This document shows, piece after piece, positions 35,149 through 44,458 of a stretch of 64,000 bases of DNA. The stretch is taken from assembly GCF_015097055.1 (NCBI RefSeq), contig NZ_AP023366.1:1278501-1342500 (forward strand), written 5' to 3'. The notes below the pieces were generated by a model. The model saw only the letters and a program-made list of their open reading frames with translations. It did not search any database and was not told where the DNA came from. Made by a program: the position numbers and the translations under genes. Numbering within the stretch: position 1 is the stretch's first letter; each line of letters opens with the position of its first letter. The DNA comes from Effusibacillus dendaii (GTDB lineage: Bacteria; Bacillota; Bacilli; Tumebacillales; Effusibacillaceae).

Positions 35149-38100
35149 TTACACCCCCTGCTTGATACGGCCCTTGCGAAGATTGACCGTGAATGCTTTT
35201 GATTCGTGAATGGTGACGTTTGGATCGCCGACCATCAAAGTTAATTCGTTTGAAATACTGCCTTTGGCAACCCCGGCATAACCCCAGTGAATCGGCATGC
35301 CGATTTCGTGAACGGTTTTGCTGCCCAATTTAAGCGGACGCATGCGGCGTGTGACAAGCGCTTTCGCTTCCGCTTTACCGCGTTCCGTTTCAACCGTTAC
35401 CCATTCACCGTTGTTAATGCTCAACTGGCCAGCCAGTTCGGGACTGAGTTCGACAAACAGTTCCGGCTGCAATTCAGCCAACCACGGCAGCCAGCGTGAC
35501 ATCGGACCGGACAGATGGTGTTCTGTCAATCGGTACGTTGTCATCACGTATGGGTATTTCTCGTTTGCAATACCATGAATCTTGTTGTTATCAACATTAA
35601 AGTAGGTAGCTGCCGGATTGTTCTGCTGTTTATAAAGCGGGTTCGCTACAGGCGTATCAACCGGTTCATAGTGAGTCGGCAACGGACCGTCAGCCAATCC
35701 ACCAAACAACTGCAGCCGCCCGTCCGGATGCATAAAGAACGGATCATTACCGGACAGATAATCCATGCCAATTCCTTCATCCTTGCCTGGGGAATTAGGC
35801 GCTTTGTTTGCCACAAAGTCTGGCACGTCGAGACCGGTCCACGTTTTCTTCACATCATCCCACCAGACCAGCTTTTTGCGGTCAGACCACGGACGACCGT
35901 CCAGATCGGCGGATGCGCGGTTATACATGTTATGGCGGTTGGAAGGCCAGCAGAATCCCCAACCGAGTGACATATAGTTGTCACCTTTGCGGTTTTCCGC
36001 TTTGTTTTTCCCATCTTCGGTCATGATACCGCTGTAAATCCATGCCCCGCAGGCGGTTGAACCGTCGTCTTTCAATGCCGCAAAACCGGCAACCGGCTTG
36101 CCATCCTTGACCGTATAGCCGTTAATTTCCTTAACGATCGCATGACCATTCGGCTCGTGCACTTTCCATCCATCGTTCGGATTCGGAGCATAATGATCCC
36201 AAGTCATGTTTTTGATCGGCCAATCGCGATCCAGCGTACTGTCTTTATACAACGCTTTCAGCCGCTTACCGAGCTCGTAGGTAAAGAAGGTATCAGAACG
36301 CGCATCTCCCGGCGGATCGGCCGCTTTTTCCTTCCATTGAGCCATCCGGTTGGTATTCGTAAAGCTGCCATCCGTTTCGGCAAATACGGCAGTTGGCATA
36401 AAGAAGATTTCTGTTTTAATATCCTGCGGCTTCACTTCTCCGTTTACGACTTCCGGCGCCGATTTCCAGAAAGTAGCCGTTTCCGTCAGGAACGGATCAC
36501 AGACGACCATCCAATCCAACCGTGCCATCGCTTTCCGGTGGAAAGTGGCATTCTGACCGCCAGCAGCCGGATTTTGTCCCATCACGAAAAATCCTTTGAT
36601 CACCTTGTTATACATGTCAAGGAACATGTTGTAGTGGGAATGGTTTTTCGTGCGCTTTGGCAGGTAATCATAACCGTAATCGTTATCTGCCGTTGCTGCA
36701 TCACCGTACCATGCTTTCATCAGGCTGACGAAATATTTCGGCGTGTGCACCCACCAGCCTGTCGGTTTCGACTCGGTTTTCAGATAGTCCATAAATGTAT
36801 CGTGCTTTTTGGTGATGATCGGGAGCTGCAAGTAGCCTGGCAACGTATCCCACAATGTGGAGATATCGGTTGCACCCTGCACGTTTGCATGACCCCGCAA
36901 TGCCAAGATTCCGGAACCCGGGCGCCCCACATTGCCGAGCAAGCCCTGCAGAATACCGCCGGCACGAATCATCTGAACCCCGACCGTATGCTGCGTCCAC
37001 CCCATCGCGTAAACAAATGCGGAAGTCCGATCACGACCGGAATTTTTCGCAAGCGTTTCTGCGACCATCAGAAATTTCTCTTTCGGTGTGCCGCAAACCT
37101 GCTCCACCAATTCCGGTGTATAGCGGGAATAGTGGCGTTTCACGATCTGGAACACAGAACGTGGATGCTGCAAAGTGGGATCCATTTTTGGACGACCCTT
37201 CTTGATGGCATACGCCACCTTATCGGTCAACGTTTGCGGTTCCGTACTCGGGAGCTTGACTTCATCCCGCTCAAAGTCCCACGTGGATTGATCATAGACC
37301 TTCTTCTCCGCGTTAAAGCCGGAGAACAGACCGTCCAGGTCCTCTGTGTCCTTGAAATCTTCCCGTACGAGGAACGGGGCATTCGTATAGTTCACAACAT
37401 ACTCTTTAAAATACTTCTCGTTGCTGATGACATAGTTAATCAATGCTCCCAGGAACACAATATCGGTTCCGGAACGCATCGGAACATAGTCAGTAGCCAT
37501 CGCCGATGTCCGCGTGAAGCGGGGATCGACATGGATGACGCGGGCTCCTTTATCGCGCGCCTGAATGACCCATCGGAAACCGACCGGGTGATTCTCTGCA
37601 AAGTTTGAGCCCATGATGATGATACAATCGCTCTCCGCCATATCACGCGGCGTTGTCGTGGCACCGCCACGGCCAAAACTGGTGCCCAGACCGGGCACAG
37701 TCGAGCTGTGTCAAATACGAGCCTGATTTTCGAGGTTTACGACACCGAGTGAGCGCATCAATTTGGCCCACACGTAGTTCCACTCGTTTTCCATCGTCGA
37801 TCCGCCAAGTGAGGCAATCGCCGGGTTCTGGTTTACTTTTTTGCCCTCGAATGTTTCTATGAAGTACTTGTCACGAGTTTCCTTCACTCGTTGCGCAATC
37901 TGGTCATAGGCCCAATCAAGCGGCTTTTCTTGCCATTCGGTAGCGCCAGGGGCGCGATACAATACTTTTTGTTGCCGGTTCTCATTGTGTACCAACTGAT
38001 AAGAAGCGGCACCCTTCGGGCACAACGAGCCCAGATTGACGGGGCTATCCGGATTCCCTTCAATATTGATGATCTGTCCCGTTTTTTCATCGGATGTGAT

Positions 38101-38289
38101 AATTAAACCACAGCCAACAGAACAATACGGGCATACACTCGGATACTGTTTCCCTTTTTTAGCGCTCAGTTTGATGCTGTTTACCCGCGCCTGCACCGGT
38201 TTAATGTCTAGTCCACCGATCGATGCGACTGTCAGCCCAGCGGCAGCCACACCTGTTCGTTTTAAAAACTCCCGGCGGGAAATCGCCAT
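35149..38289 (-). CDS. fdhA: Selenocysteine-containing Tat-exported formate dehydrogenase catalytic subunit
   Basis: The gene spans 1046 residues if the TGA at 37711-37713 is read as Sec193. The local sequence VNLENQARI-U-HSSTVPGLG is the invariant active-site loop of Sec-FDHs (ARxUHSxTV), with the catalytic His following U. The N-terminus has the Tat motif SRREFLK and a hydrophobic run to PVQA. The [4Fe-4S] ligands are Cys53, Cys56, Cys60 and Cys90. Later landmarks include GGTATTPRDMAESDCIIIMG-type bis-MGD binding (GRGGATTTPRDMAE) and MGQNPAAGGQNATF. It oxidises formate to CO2 outside the membrane and passes electrons to FdhB. Splitting at the TGA would give two useless halves. ATG 38289 has an AAGGAG site. 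Confidence 0.96.
37682..37698 (-). promoter_or_regulatory. SECIS hairpin of fdhA
   Basis: Twelve bases after the UGA, GTGCCC pairs perfectly with GGGCAC around the loop GGTCT. The E. coli fdhF SECIS has a GGUCU loop in the same position, so this is a close structural match. The element lies inside the coding region. Confidence 0.85.
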
Positions 38290-38403
38290 ATCGCCTCTAC
38301 TCCTTCCTGCTTTGCTTGATGTGAAAACTTATATAAAAAGGGTTCACAAACTATCATGCTTACGAATCTTTCAAATTTCAAGCGAAAGTTAATGAACCTC
38401 TCT

Positions 38404-39168
38404 TTATCGTACATGTAATTCCGCTTCGGAAGCAGATGGCAGGATCCGGGACCCTCCCGTATAAACCTGCATCATCTGTCCACGGATATAACCAACGACT
38501 TCAATCCCCAGTTTTTCCGCCAAGCGAACTGCCTGGTCTGTCGCTGCCGTCCGGGAAGCCACTACACTGCCCCCAAAACGGGCTACTTTTGTAACCATTT
38601 CATAGGAGATGCGGCCAGTTGTCAGAATAAAAATATCGTTCGGATCAAGCCCCATTTTCAATGATGTGCCTATCGCTTTGTCCACTGCATTGTGACGACC
38701 GATATCTTCTTTCACAAATAACGGTCCTGATGATGAAGCTACAGCAGCGGCGTGCATGCCTCCAGTCTCTTGGTACAAGACAGCTTCTTTGTACATAAAA
38801 CGCATGCACTCTGTCAGCAGCTCCTGTTTCACCACGACGCTCGGGTTAACAGGGCGCAAAGAAAACGCGTCCTCAAAAGAGGAAAAGGTAATTCCTTTTC
38901 CGCAGCCAGAAGTTAGGAAACGTTTTTTTCCTTCAGCAGAACGCCGTTTCACATCGCCTTTTATATCGGTCCAGATCATCCCATGATCTTCGTCGATCAC
39001 GATTTTTTCAAGTTCATCTGGTCGAGTGATCATACCTTCACCAAACAAAAAACCAATTGTCCACTCTTCCAGTTGAACGGGCGTCAATTGAATCGTCAGG
39101 AGTTCTTCATCATTCACATGCAAGGTGACAGGGTATTCAACAGGCATTCCTTTCTTTCCTTGTCCCAT
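38404..39168 (-). CDS. fdhD: Formate dehydrogenase sulfurtransferase FdhD
   Basis: FdhD transfers sulfur from IscS-type desulfurases to the molybdenum cofactor of FDH and is needed for its activity. The 254-residue protein has EYPVTLHVNDEELLTIQLTP, EEWTIGFLFGEGMI, the reactive-cysteine loop FLTSGCGKGITF (near 92), TGGMHAAAVAS, FVKEDIGRHNAVDKAIG and SYEMVTKVARFGGSVVASRTA, all family motifs. Only one cysteine is in the loop, not the CxxC of E. coli. ATG 39168 follows AAGGAG. It lies 114 bases upstream of fdhA on the same strand and probably leads the operon. Confidence 0.95.
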   Translation of the reverse strand: MGQGKKGMPVEYPVTLHVNDEELLTIQLTPVQLEEWTIGFLFGEGMITRPDELEKIVIDEDHGMIWTDIKGDVKRRSAEGKKRFLTSGCGKGITFSSFEDAFSLRPVNPSVVVKQELLTECMRFMYKEAVLYQETGGMHAAAVASSSGPLFVKEDIGRHNAVDKAIGTSLKMGLDPNDIFILTTGRISYEMVTKVARFGGSVVASRTAATDQAVRLAEKLGIEVVGYIRGQMMQVYTGGSRILPSASEAELHVR

Positions 39169-39352
39169 GCTGTCAACTCCTTACACCTATTTATATACCT
39201 GAATTACTTTAAAACACAAAACCTATTTACAATAAAAGTATACTACGAGTTGGGACGTGTGTGTCAAAAAAAATTCACGCAGCTTTGATTGATTCTAGTT
39301 TTTTGCGGAAGCAATCGTTATAATATGGATTGTCCCGAAAGGAGTGGCTATC

Positions 39353-39886
39353 ATGATCAGGCAAACGCGATTGGATCGGTTTCTGGCACGATTTGAAACA
39401 ATTGGCAACAGTATTTCGTTCTATATACTTCTCTTGATTGTCATACTGGGTATCTGGATTCTGACTCCGTTCGCCCCAGATTGGCGACCAAACGGAAAAG
39501 TATTCGGCATCACGGCGATGGTGTTTGCCATATTTACCATGCTGCACGGGATTTTATGGTTTTTTTTGACGCGCGATTACATCAAAATGCCGAAAAAAGC
39601 CCGCGCTTCCCTTACCATGACTGTTCGTATACTGCGACCGTTGCATATGATGAGCGGTTTATTCGCATTGGGCATCGTCCTGATCCATGCATACGCTTTC
39701 GTTAAAACCGGTTACGGTTGGAACCGTTATTCGATCAGCGGCGCGCTGAGCCTGCTGACTCTCTCCATTCTGGCGATAGACGGAATCGGATTGATGTCCA
39801 GTCCGTTTCTAAGCCGTGTCGTGCACCGTTGGATTGCCGTGTTGTTTACCGCTTTGCTTGCAATTCATTTATGGTATGTTTTATAA
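39353..39886 (+). CDS. Four-helix membrane protein, cytochrome b561-like (uncertain)
   Basis: A 177-residue membrane protein with four hydrophobic helices. Histidines lie at helix positions that could ligate haem: LHGILWF, RPLHMMSG, VLIHAYAF, VVHRWIAVL and IHLWYVL. The pattern resembles cytochrome b561/ferric reductase-like four-helix proteins, but I cannot name a family. ATG 39353 was taken because AAAGGAG lies 8 bases upstream; the GTG at 39344 is adjacent to that site. It is divergent from fdhD, so a redox role near FDH is possible but only inferred from position. It has its own terminator. Confidence 0.6.
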   Translation: MIRQTRLDRFLARFETIGNSISFYILLLIVILGIWILTPFAPDWRPNGKVFGITAMVFAIFTMLHGILWFFLTRDYIKMPKKARASLTMTVRILRPLHMMSGLFALGIVLIHAYAFVKTGYGWNRYSISGALSLLTLSILAIDGIGLMSSPFLSRVVHRWIAVLFTALLAIHLWYVL

Positions 39887-39896
39887 AAACGGGACC

Positions 39897-39953
39897 AAAA
39901 AGAGGGGCAATCCCTTAGTCATTCACATGACTTTCGGGACAGCCCCTTTTCTC
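39897..39953. terminator. Bidirectional terminator
   Basis: AAAAAGAGGGGC pairs with GCCCCTTTT, extended by TCCC/GGGA, over an interior loop. It separates the four-helix gene from convergent tatA. Confidence 0.75.
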
Positions 39954-39965
39954 ATGTACTCCAGT

Positions 39966-40232
39966 TTATTTTACCTCTGCAGAAGGCTTTTCTGCTTCTG
40001 CATGTGAAACTGCTTTGTTGACCGCTGAATCCTGCGGCTTGTCAGCAGTTGCCTTGTTCGTGTCGACCGACGGTTTGTCATCGCCATCAACAAGACCTTT
40101 CGTCGCATCTTTAAATTCCCGCAGCGTACGGCCAAACGCCTTGCCCAATTCAGGCAGTTTGCTTGGACCAAACACAATCAAAGCGATGATCAATATAAGG
40201 ATCAAACCGGGAACACCAATTTGTGAAAACAT
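39966..40232 (-). CDS. tatA: Twin-arginine translocase subunit TatA/E
   Basis: An 88-residue Tat pore-forming component. The N-terminal membrane helix ([21 protein letters not shown]), the hinge [20 protein letters not shown] and a charged amphipathic helix ([10 protein letters not shown]) are diagnostic. The C-terminal tail is hydrophilic. ATG 40232 follows GGAGG at 5 bases. No tatC is in the window. It lies beside the formate dehydrogenase genes whose catalytic subunit carries a twin-arginine signal, so it is probably devoted to that export, as in other FDH-linked Tat loci. Confidence 0.93.
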   Translation of the reverse strand: MFSQIGVPGLILILIIALIVFGPSKLPELGKAFGRTLREFKDATKGLVDGDDKPSVDTNKATADKPQDSAVNKAVSHAEAEKPSAEVK

Positions 40233-40310
40233 CGCAACCTCCATAGACTGTAAAGTATAGAACATGTTTGTAAACTTTATTATACCGGTTTGTACACCTC
40301 TTGAACAGTG

Positions 40311-41153
40311 TTATTCCAGATAACTGGGGCGATCGATTTCCCGTCGCAGATAGGCAATTTCCTCTTTATACCTGCCTTCCGGAGTTTCCAGAATCAGTGG
40401 CATGTCCGCCAAAAGATCATGATGCACAATCCGCATCATCGCGTCCGTTCCGATCGAACCCAATCCAATATTTTCGTGACGGTCTTTACGCGAGCCAAAC
40501 GGCGTCTTGGAATCGTTGATATGAAACACTTTCAAACGATCCAAGCCAATGATGTCGTCAAACTTTTGCATCACGCCATCAAAATCGTTCACAATATCGT
40601 ATCCGTACGAATAAAGGTGGCATGTGTCCGCACAGACCCCTAATCGGTCCTTATGCTTGACCAGGGAAATAATTTCAGCAATTTCCTCGAAGCTGTTCCC
40701 CACTTTGGACCCGTCGCCTGCCATCGTTTCCAGGCAGACAAACACATCTTCCTCACCCGTAAGGATTTCGTTAAGGCCCTCTGCAATCCGCTTTAAGGCA
40801 TAACTGACGCCTTGTCCAACATGTGCGCCCGGATGAAACACCACATAACGAATCCCCAGATAGGAGGTTCGTTTAATATCTTCCCCAAGCAGTTCGACAC
40901 CATATTCCCAGGTATCTTGAACGGGAGATGCCAAATTGATCAAGTACGGTGCATGCACCACAGGATCCGCAATGTTGTGCAGTCGCATTTTTTCATACGC
41001 CTGATCACGGTTGAACAATTCAATTGGGCGTGCTTTGCCGCCCCTGTTTGACCGTGTGTAAATCATAAACGTATCCGCCAAATAAGAGATGCTTTCTTCT
41101 ACAGCAGCCAATAGTCCCGTTTTCGCTATGGAAACGTTTGCACCGATTCGCAA
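40311..41153 (-). CDS. nfo: Endonuclease IV (AP endonuclease)
   Basis: Nfo cuts abasic sites 5' of the lesion in base excision repair. The 280-residue TIM barrel carries the three-zinc ligands: VVFHPGAHVG, FVCLETMAGDGSKVG, GVCADTCHLYSYGYD, FHINDSKTPFGSRKDRHENIGLG and LILETPEG. Length and motif order are those of bacterial Nfo. The start appears to be TTG 41153 (read as Met before RIGANVS), with AAAGGGG upstream; no ATG lies in front of the conserved RIGANVS opening. It has no obvious operon partner. Confidence 0.95.
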   Translation of the reverse strand: MRIGANVSIAKTGLLAAVEESISYLADTFMIYTRSNRGGKARPIELFNRDQAYEKMRLHNIADPVVHAPYLINLASPVQDTWEYGVELLGEDIKRTSYLGIRYVVFHPGAHVGQGVSYALKRIAEGLNEILTGEEDVFVCLETMAGDGSKVGNSFEEIAEIISLVKHKDRLGVCADTCHLYSYGYDIVNDFDGVMQKFDDIIGLDRLKVFHINDSKTPFGSRKDRHENIGLGSIGTDAMMRIVHHDLLADMPLILETPEGRYKEEIAYLRREIDRPSYLE

Positions 41154-41184
41154 GCAAGTAAACCCCTTTCCGGAAAAACAACAA

Positions 41185-41209
41185 AGTCGTGCACCAAGCG
41201 GGCACGACT
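41185..41209 (-). terminator. Terminator of the thioredoxin gene
   Basis: AGTCGTGC pairs with GCACGACT (inside AGTCGTGC...GGCACGACT), with TTTGTTGTTTTT following on the minus strand. It follows the trxA stop by about 15 bases. Confidence 0.75.
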
Positions 41210-41223
41210 ATTGTCAGTTTCGA

Positions 41224-41550
41224 TTACATCACATCAGCCAGCTTGTCGAGCAGGTCCTTTTTGGACATATAACCGACAAGGCTTTTCACTACTTCACCGT
41301 TTTTAAAAACAAGCAATGTGGGAATCGACATGATGCCATACTTTTGAGAGATGTTTGGGTTTTCATCAACATTCAATTTGGCAACTGTCAGCCTGTTTTG
41401 ATTTTCAACCGCAATTTCGTCCAAAATAGGCGCCAGCATTTTGCATGGCCCACACCACTCTGCCCAAAAATCAACCAGTACGGGTTTATCTGATTGGACA
41501 GCTTGTTCAAACGTAGCATCTGTTACTTTTGCAATTACGTCAGCAGCCAT
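41224..41550 (-). CDS. trxA: Thioredoxin
   Basis: A 108-residue thioredoxin, the cytosolic disulfide reductant. The active site is AEWCGPCK (Cys33, Cys36), preceded by PVLVDFW. The cis-proline strand is [15 protein letters not shown] and the C-terminal helix [15 protein letters not shown] 41550 follows AAGGAGG. It is a candidate reductant for the selenoprotein peroxiredoxin nearby, which is inference. The nfu gene lies 26 bases upstream on the same strand. Confidence 0.97.
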   Translation of the reverse strand: MAADVIAKVTDATFEQAVQSDKPVLVDFWAEWCGPCKMLAPILDEIAVENQNRLTVAKLNVDENPNISQKYGIMSIPTLLVFKNGEVVKSLVGYMSKKDLLDKLADVM

Positions 41551-41576
41551 TTTATAGGCCTCCTTCCGTTCGTCTG

Positions 41577-41810
41577 TTATACCGCTACGACTTCTTTAAT
41601 TTCAGGAACAGAAGCCCGGATGGTCCGCTCGATTCCCATCTTCAGTGTCATGGTAGACATCGGGCAGCCGCCGCAAGCGCCCACCATTCGAATGGTAGCC
41701 ACCCCTGCCTGCTCGTCGACATCGATCAATTCTGCATCGCCACCGTCAGCCATCAAACCGGGGCGGATTTTATCAAGTGCGTCCTGCACGCGTTGACGTA
41801 TATCTTCCAT
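41577..41810 (-). CDS. NifU-like iron-sulfur scaffold protein (Nfu/YutI)
   Basis: A 77-residue NifU C-terminal-domain protein that carries a [4Fe-4S] cluster between two subunits and delivers it to apoproteins. The CxxC motif is [15 protein letters not shown] (Cys46, Cys49), preceded by [16 protein letters not shown] 41810 follows GGAGGG. It is the upstream gene of trxA and a natural partner for the iron-sulfur-rich FDH machinery. Confidence 0.95.
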   Translation of the reverse strand: MEDIRQRVQDALDKIRPGLMADGGDAELIDVDEQAGVATIRMVGACGGCPMSTMTLKMGIERTIRASVPEIKEVVAV

Positions 41811-42073
41811 ATAAAACCCTCCAATCCATAATCAAAATTAGTATCACCAACATCCGGTCTGTCATGCAAGCAAACCTTTGTTTAATCATTTTACATTGCA
41901 TGTTTCCCGTTGGATGTAATGAACAATACAAAACCTTTCGATTAAAATTATAAAGCTTCTAAATTGAAAAATCAACCAAACCGATCGCGGATGAACAGGA
42001 TGAACAGCATCAAAATATCGCATAACCCTTGCGCAATGCCAAAGAATAAGAGAAACTGTGGGGGAGCGAGGTG

Positions 42074-43249
42074 ATGGATGGCATGGATTCATTTCAATTG
42101 GCGTTCGCCCGGCATATGGTGCAAAAACAAAGCTACAGCTGGTTTCCGCCAGGCGTGGTATATCCCGAATTAACTTTATTTAAAGCGTACGCTGGGCGCG
42201 GTACATTAATCCGTATTATCCCGTATGAAACCGCGACTTCCTTCGAGAATCTCTTGCAGACCTCGTTTGCTGAAGCGGCAGAGATTCTGCAGGACCATCC
42301 GTATCGGGGCCTGACCGTTCTGCAAATTATCCTTTTCCAAACGGCTCCTGGTTTGGAATTACAAAAACAGTTAGAAAAACTGGAAAAGCTGCAAATCTCA
42401 CCCGATGTTTCGGTTTTTTCAGCTTGGATCGAACTGGAAACAGGCAGCTTTACATCCAATTTGCCCTGGTTTTCAAAAGGAATTCTGCCAAAATCGGCGG
42501 TTCGGGAAGCGTTTTCCGAATCGCAAAGCCACCCCGAAATATTGCAGGAGGACATTCAACAAACGCTGCAAAAACGGGAGTCGGAGTGGAGAAACGTCTA
42601 TGTTCAACATTCTTCCAAAGCGGTCTATTCTTTACTTGGAATTATCATTGGAGTGTTTCTCTGGATGGCAGCAACGGAAAGCCAGATTGGCATTGATGTG
42701 CTGGTTCGTTTCGGCGCCAAGGTGAATCGCCTGATTCTCGCAGGAGACTATTGGCGGTTATTTGTACCTATGTTTCTGCATGCTTCTTTTTTGCATCTGA
42801 TTGTCAATTGCTTTGCGCTCTATTCCCTGCGTGACGTAGAGTGGATTTACGGCAGCAACCGTTTTTTGCTGATTTTTCTCGTATCCGGAATTGTCGGCAA
42901 TGTAGCAAGCTTCGCTTTTTCACCCTATCCGACAGTTGGCGCTTCTGGAGCTATCTTTGGCATTTTGGGATCTCTGCTCTATTTTGGAACACAGCGTCGG
43001 GACTTTTTCCGGCGCACAATGAGCAGCGCCGTCTGGAGCACGCTGCTGGTTAATTTGCTGCTTGGTTTCGCCATTCCGCAAATCAGCAACTCGGGACATA
43101 TCGGGGGGTTAATAGGCGGGTTCCTCATGTCAGCGGCAGTTGGATTGCCGACTGAACGTTTTCGTTTTTCACGTGCAGCGGCAGGCTTTTTGCTTGTGGC
43201 TGGTTTGCTGGCCACTTTATGGATCGGTTTTAAAGTCAGGTTGGTATAA
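42074..43249 (+). CDS. Rhomboid family intramembrane serine protease (GluP/YqgP-like)
   Basis: A 391-residue protein with a cytosolic N-terminal domain of about 190 residues and a C-terminal seven-helix rhomboid core. The catalytic serine lies in TVGASGAIFGILG and the histidine in SGHIGGLIGG; the oxyanion-type asparagine is in HLIVNCFALYSLRDVEW. The N-terminal domain (FARHMVQKQSYSW and on) is shared with B. subtilis YqgP, which cleaves membrane metal transporters. The start was set at ATG 42074 behind GGGGAGCGAGG; GTG 42071 and ATG 42083 are alternatives. It is a single gene between an unpaired leader and the convergent histidine kinase. Confidence 0.9.
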   Translation: MDGMDSFQLAFARHMVQKQSYSWFPPGVVYPELTLFKAYAGRGTLIRIIPYETATSFENLLQTSFAEAAEILQDHPYRGLTVLQIILFQTAPGLELQKQLEKLEKLQISPDVSVFSAWIELETGSFTSNLPWFSKGILPKSAVREAFSESQSHPEILQEDIQQTLQKRESEWRNVYVQHSSKAVYSLLGIIIGVFLWMAATESQIGIDVLVRFGAKVNRLILAGDYWRLFVPMFLHASFLHLIVNCFALYSLRDVEWIYGSNRFLLIFLVSGIVGNVASFAFSPYPTVGASGAIFGILGSLLYFGTQRRDFFRRTMSSAVWSTLLVNLLLGFAIPQISNSGHIGGLIGGFLMSAAVGLPTERFRFSRAAAGFLLVAGLLATLWIGFKVRLV

Positions 43250-44282
43250 CAGGGAGCACGACAGTAAAAGTTGTTCCCTGCCCCTCTTTGCTTTCCATCA
43301 AAATTTGCCCATTATGATTTTCCACAATACGATATGTGATCGGCAGACCAAGCCCGATCCCATAGGCTTTCGTTGAAAAGAACGGTTCAAAAATCCGCTT
43401 CCGGATTTCATCCGGAATTACAGGTCCATCGTTGGAAAAGGAAATTTGGATGTATTCCGCTTCTTCCCGGACTTGAATGATAAGATGACCGCCTGTCAAC
43501 AAACTGTCAAACGCATTCGACAACAGATTGACAAAAACCTGACGAATTTGATGGGGGTCAGCCAACAGTTCCGCGACATCTTCCGCAACCTGCAGATCTA
43601 CAGAAATGTTTCTTTGCCGGGCGATCCAATCGTATTAAGCAACAACATCAGCCAGCGTTTCGGCCAGATTGAATCGTTCATATTTGGGTGCCGACGGATT
43701 GGTCAAAAGCAGAAAATCGTTAACCAGCGATTCCACTTTTTCCACCTCTTGCAATAAAAGAGACCAGGAGTCCGATCGTACGACCTGATTCTTTTCGTAT
43801 AGCTGCAGATACCCTTTAATTACAGTAAGCGGGTTTAATAATTCATGTGCCAAACCGGCAGACAGTTGTCCGACAACGGCAAACTTTTCGGATTGTCTTG
43901 TCCGTTCCTCCGCTTTCCGCTGAACGGTTACATCCTGCAGACAAAAGGTAATTCCCAACAGGGTGTTCTGTTCGTCAAACAGATGACTTTTTTTAACCAA
44001 CCAGATTCGATCATTCCACGGTACATCCGATTCACCGATTGGCGAATTGCACAAGCACCTGATAAACTCCCTTGTTTCATCCGTTTCCAATACTTTATAC
44101 GAACAGCCAACCAATTCATCACACTTGAACCGATCTTCGAGCAAAATAGCAAGTGTTTTCTCATTAATGGACAAGATTACACCGTTCGGATCAAGAACTA
44201 CAATGCATTCTGAATATGATTTTATCAATTGGTGGTCCGTTTCCATCCATTTCTGGATATGTAAATTTTGCATGTGAGTCAT
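43236..44282 (-). pseudogene. PAS-domain histidine kinase interrupted by an in-frame TAA
   Basis: From ATG 44282 the protein has an N-terminal PAS-like sensor region (SECIVVLDPNGVILSINEK), a HisKA domain with the phosphoacceptor in GLAHELLNPLTVIKGYLQL, then a stop: TAA at 43635-43637 after LADVVA. In the same frame the chain continues YDWIARQRNISVDL and on into the HATPase domain (PHQIRQVFVNLLSNAFD, FEPFFSTKAYGIGLGLP) to the TAA at 43236. The kinase is thus intact except for one ochre codon, probably an original Leu or similar. Without read-through there is no ATP-binding domain, so it is inactive. No response regulator gene accompanies it. Confidence 0.85.
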
Positions 44283-44400
44283 CCTGCCGCCTCCTTGCCT
44301 GTCCCCTTTCTCATTCTACCAATTTCCGTTTCGCGGGAAAGTCTATTTTTTCCGATAAGGTTCGACATTTTCAGCACAAAAAACCTGGAAATAAAAGCCG

Positions 44401-44434
44401 AAAAAAAAGACCTGCGCAAACTTCCTGCGCAGGC
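44401..44434 (-). terminator. Terminator of the catabolic gene cluster
   Basis: On the minus strand CCTGCGCA pairs perfectly with TGCGCAGG over AAGTT-like loop bases, followed by TCTTTTTTTT. It ends the dctP gene at 44459. Confidence 0.9.
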
Positions 44435-44458
44435 CTCTCCTCGACTTACTTGCACAAA

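Noticed and set aside
34195-35202. Plus-strand open frame of 335 codons
   Set aside because: Antisense to the FDH iron-sulfur and membrane subunits, with no ribosome site and unrelated composition.
36142-37608. Long plus-strand open frame of 488 codons
   Set aside because: It is antisense to fdhA, which has strong family motifs; the frame arises from the codon pattern of the real gene.
38302-38365. Inverted repeat GTGAA...TTCAC ahead of fdhA
   Set aside because: The five-base arms are 17 bases apart and match no known operator; it is likely chance.
39241-39300. FNR-like inverted repeat ahead of fdhD
   Set aside because: GTGTGTCAAAAAAAATTCACGC lacks the TGTGA-N6-TCACA spacing; the match is too weak to report as a site.
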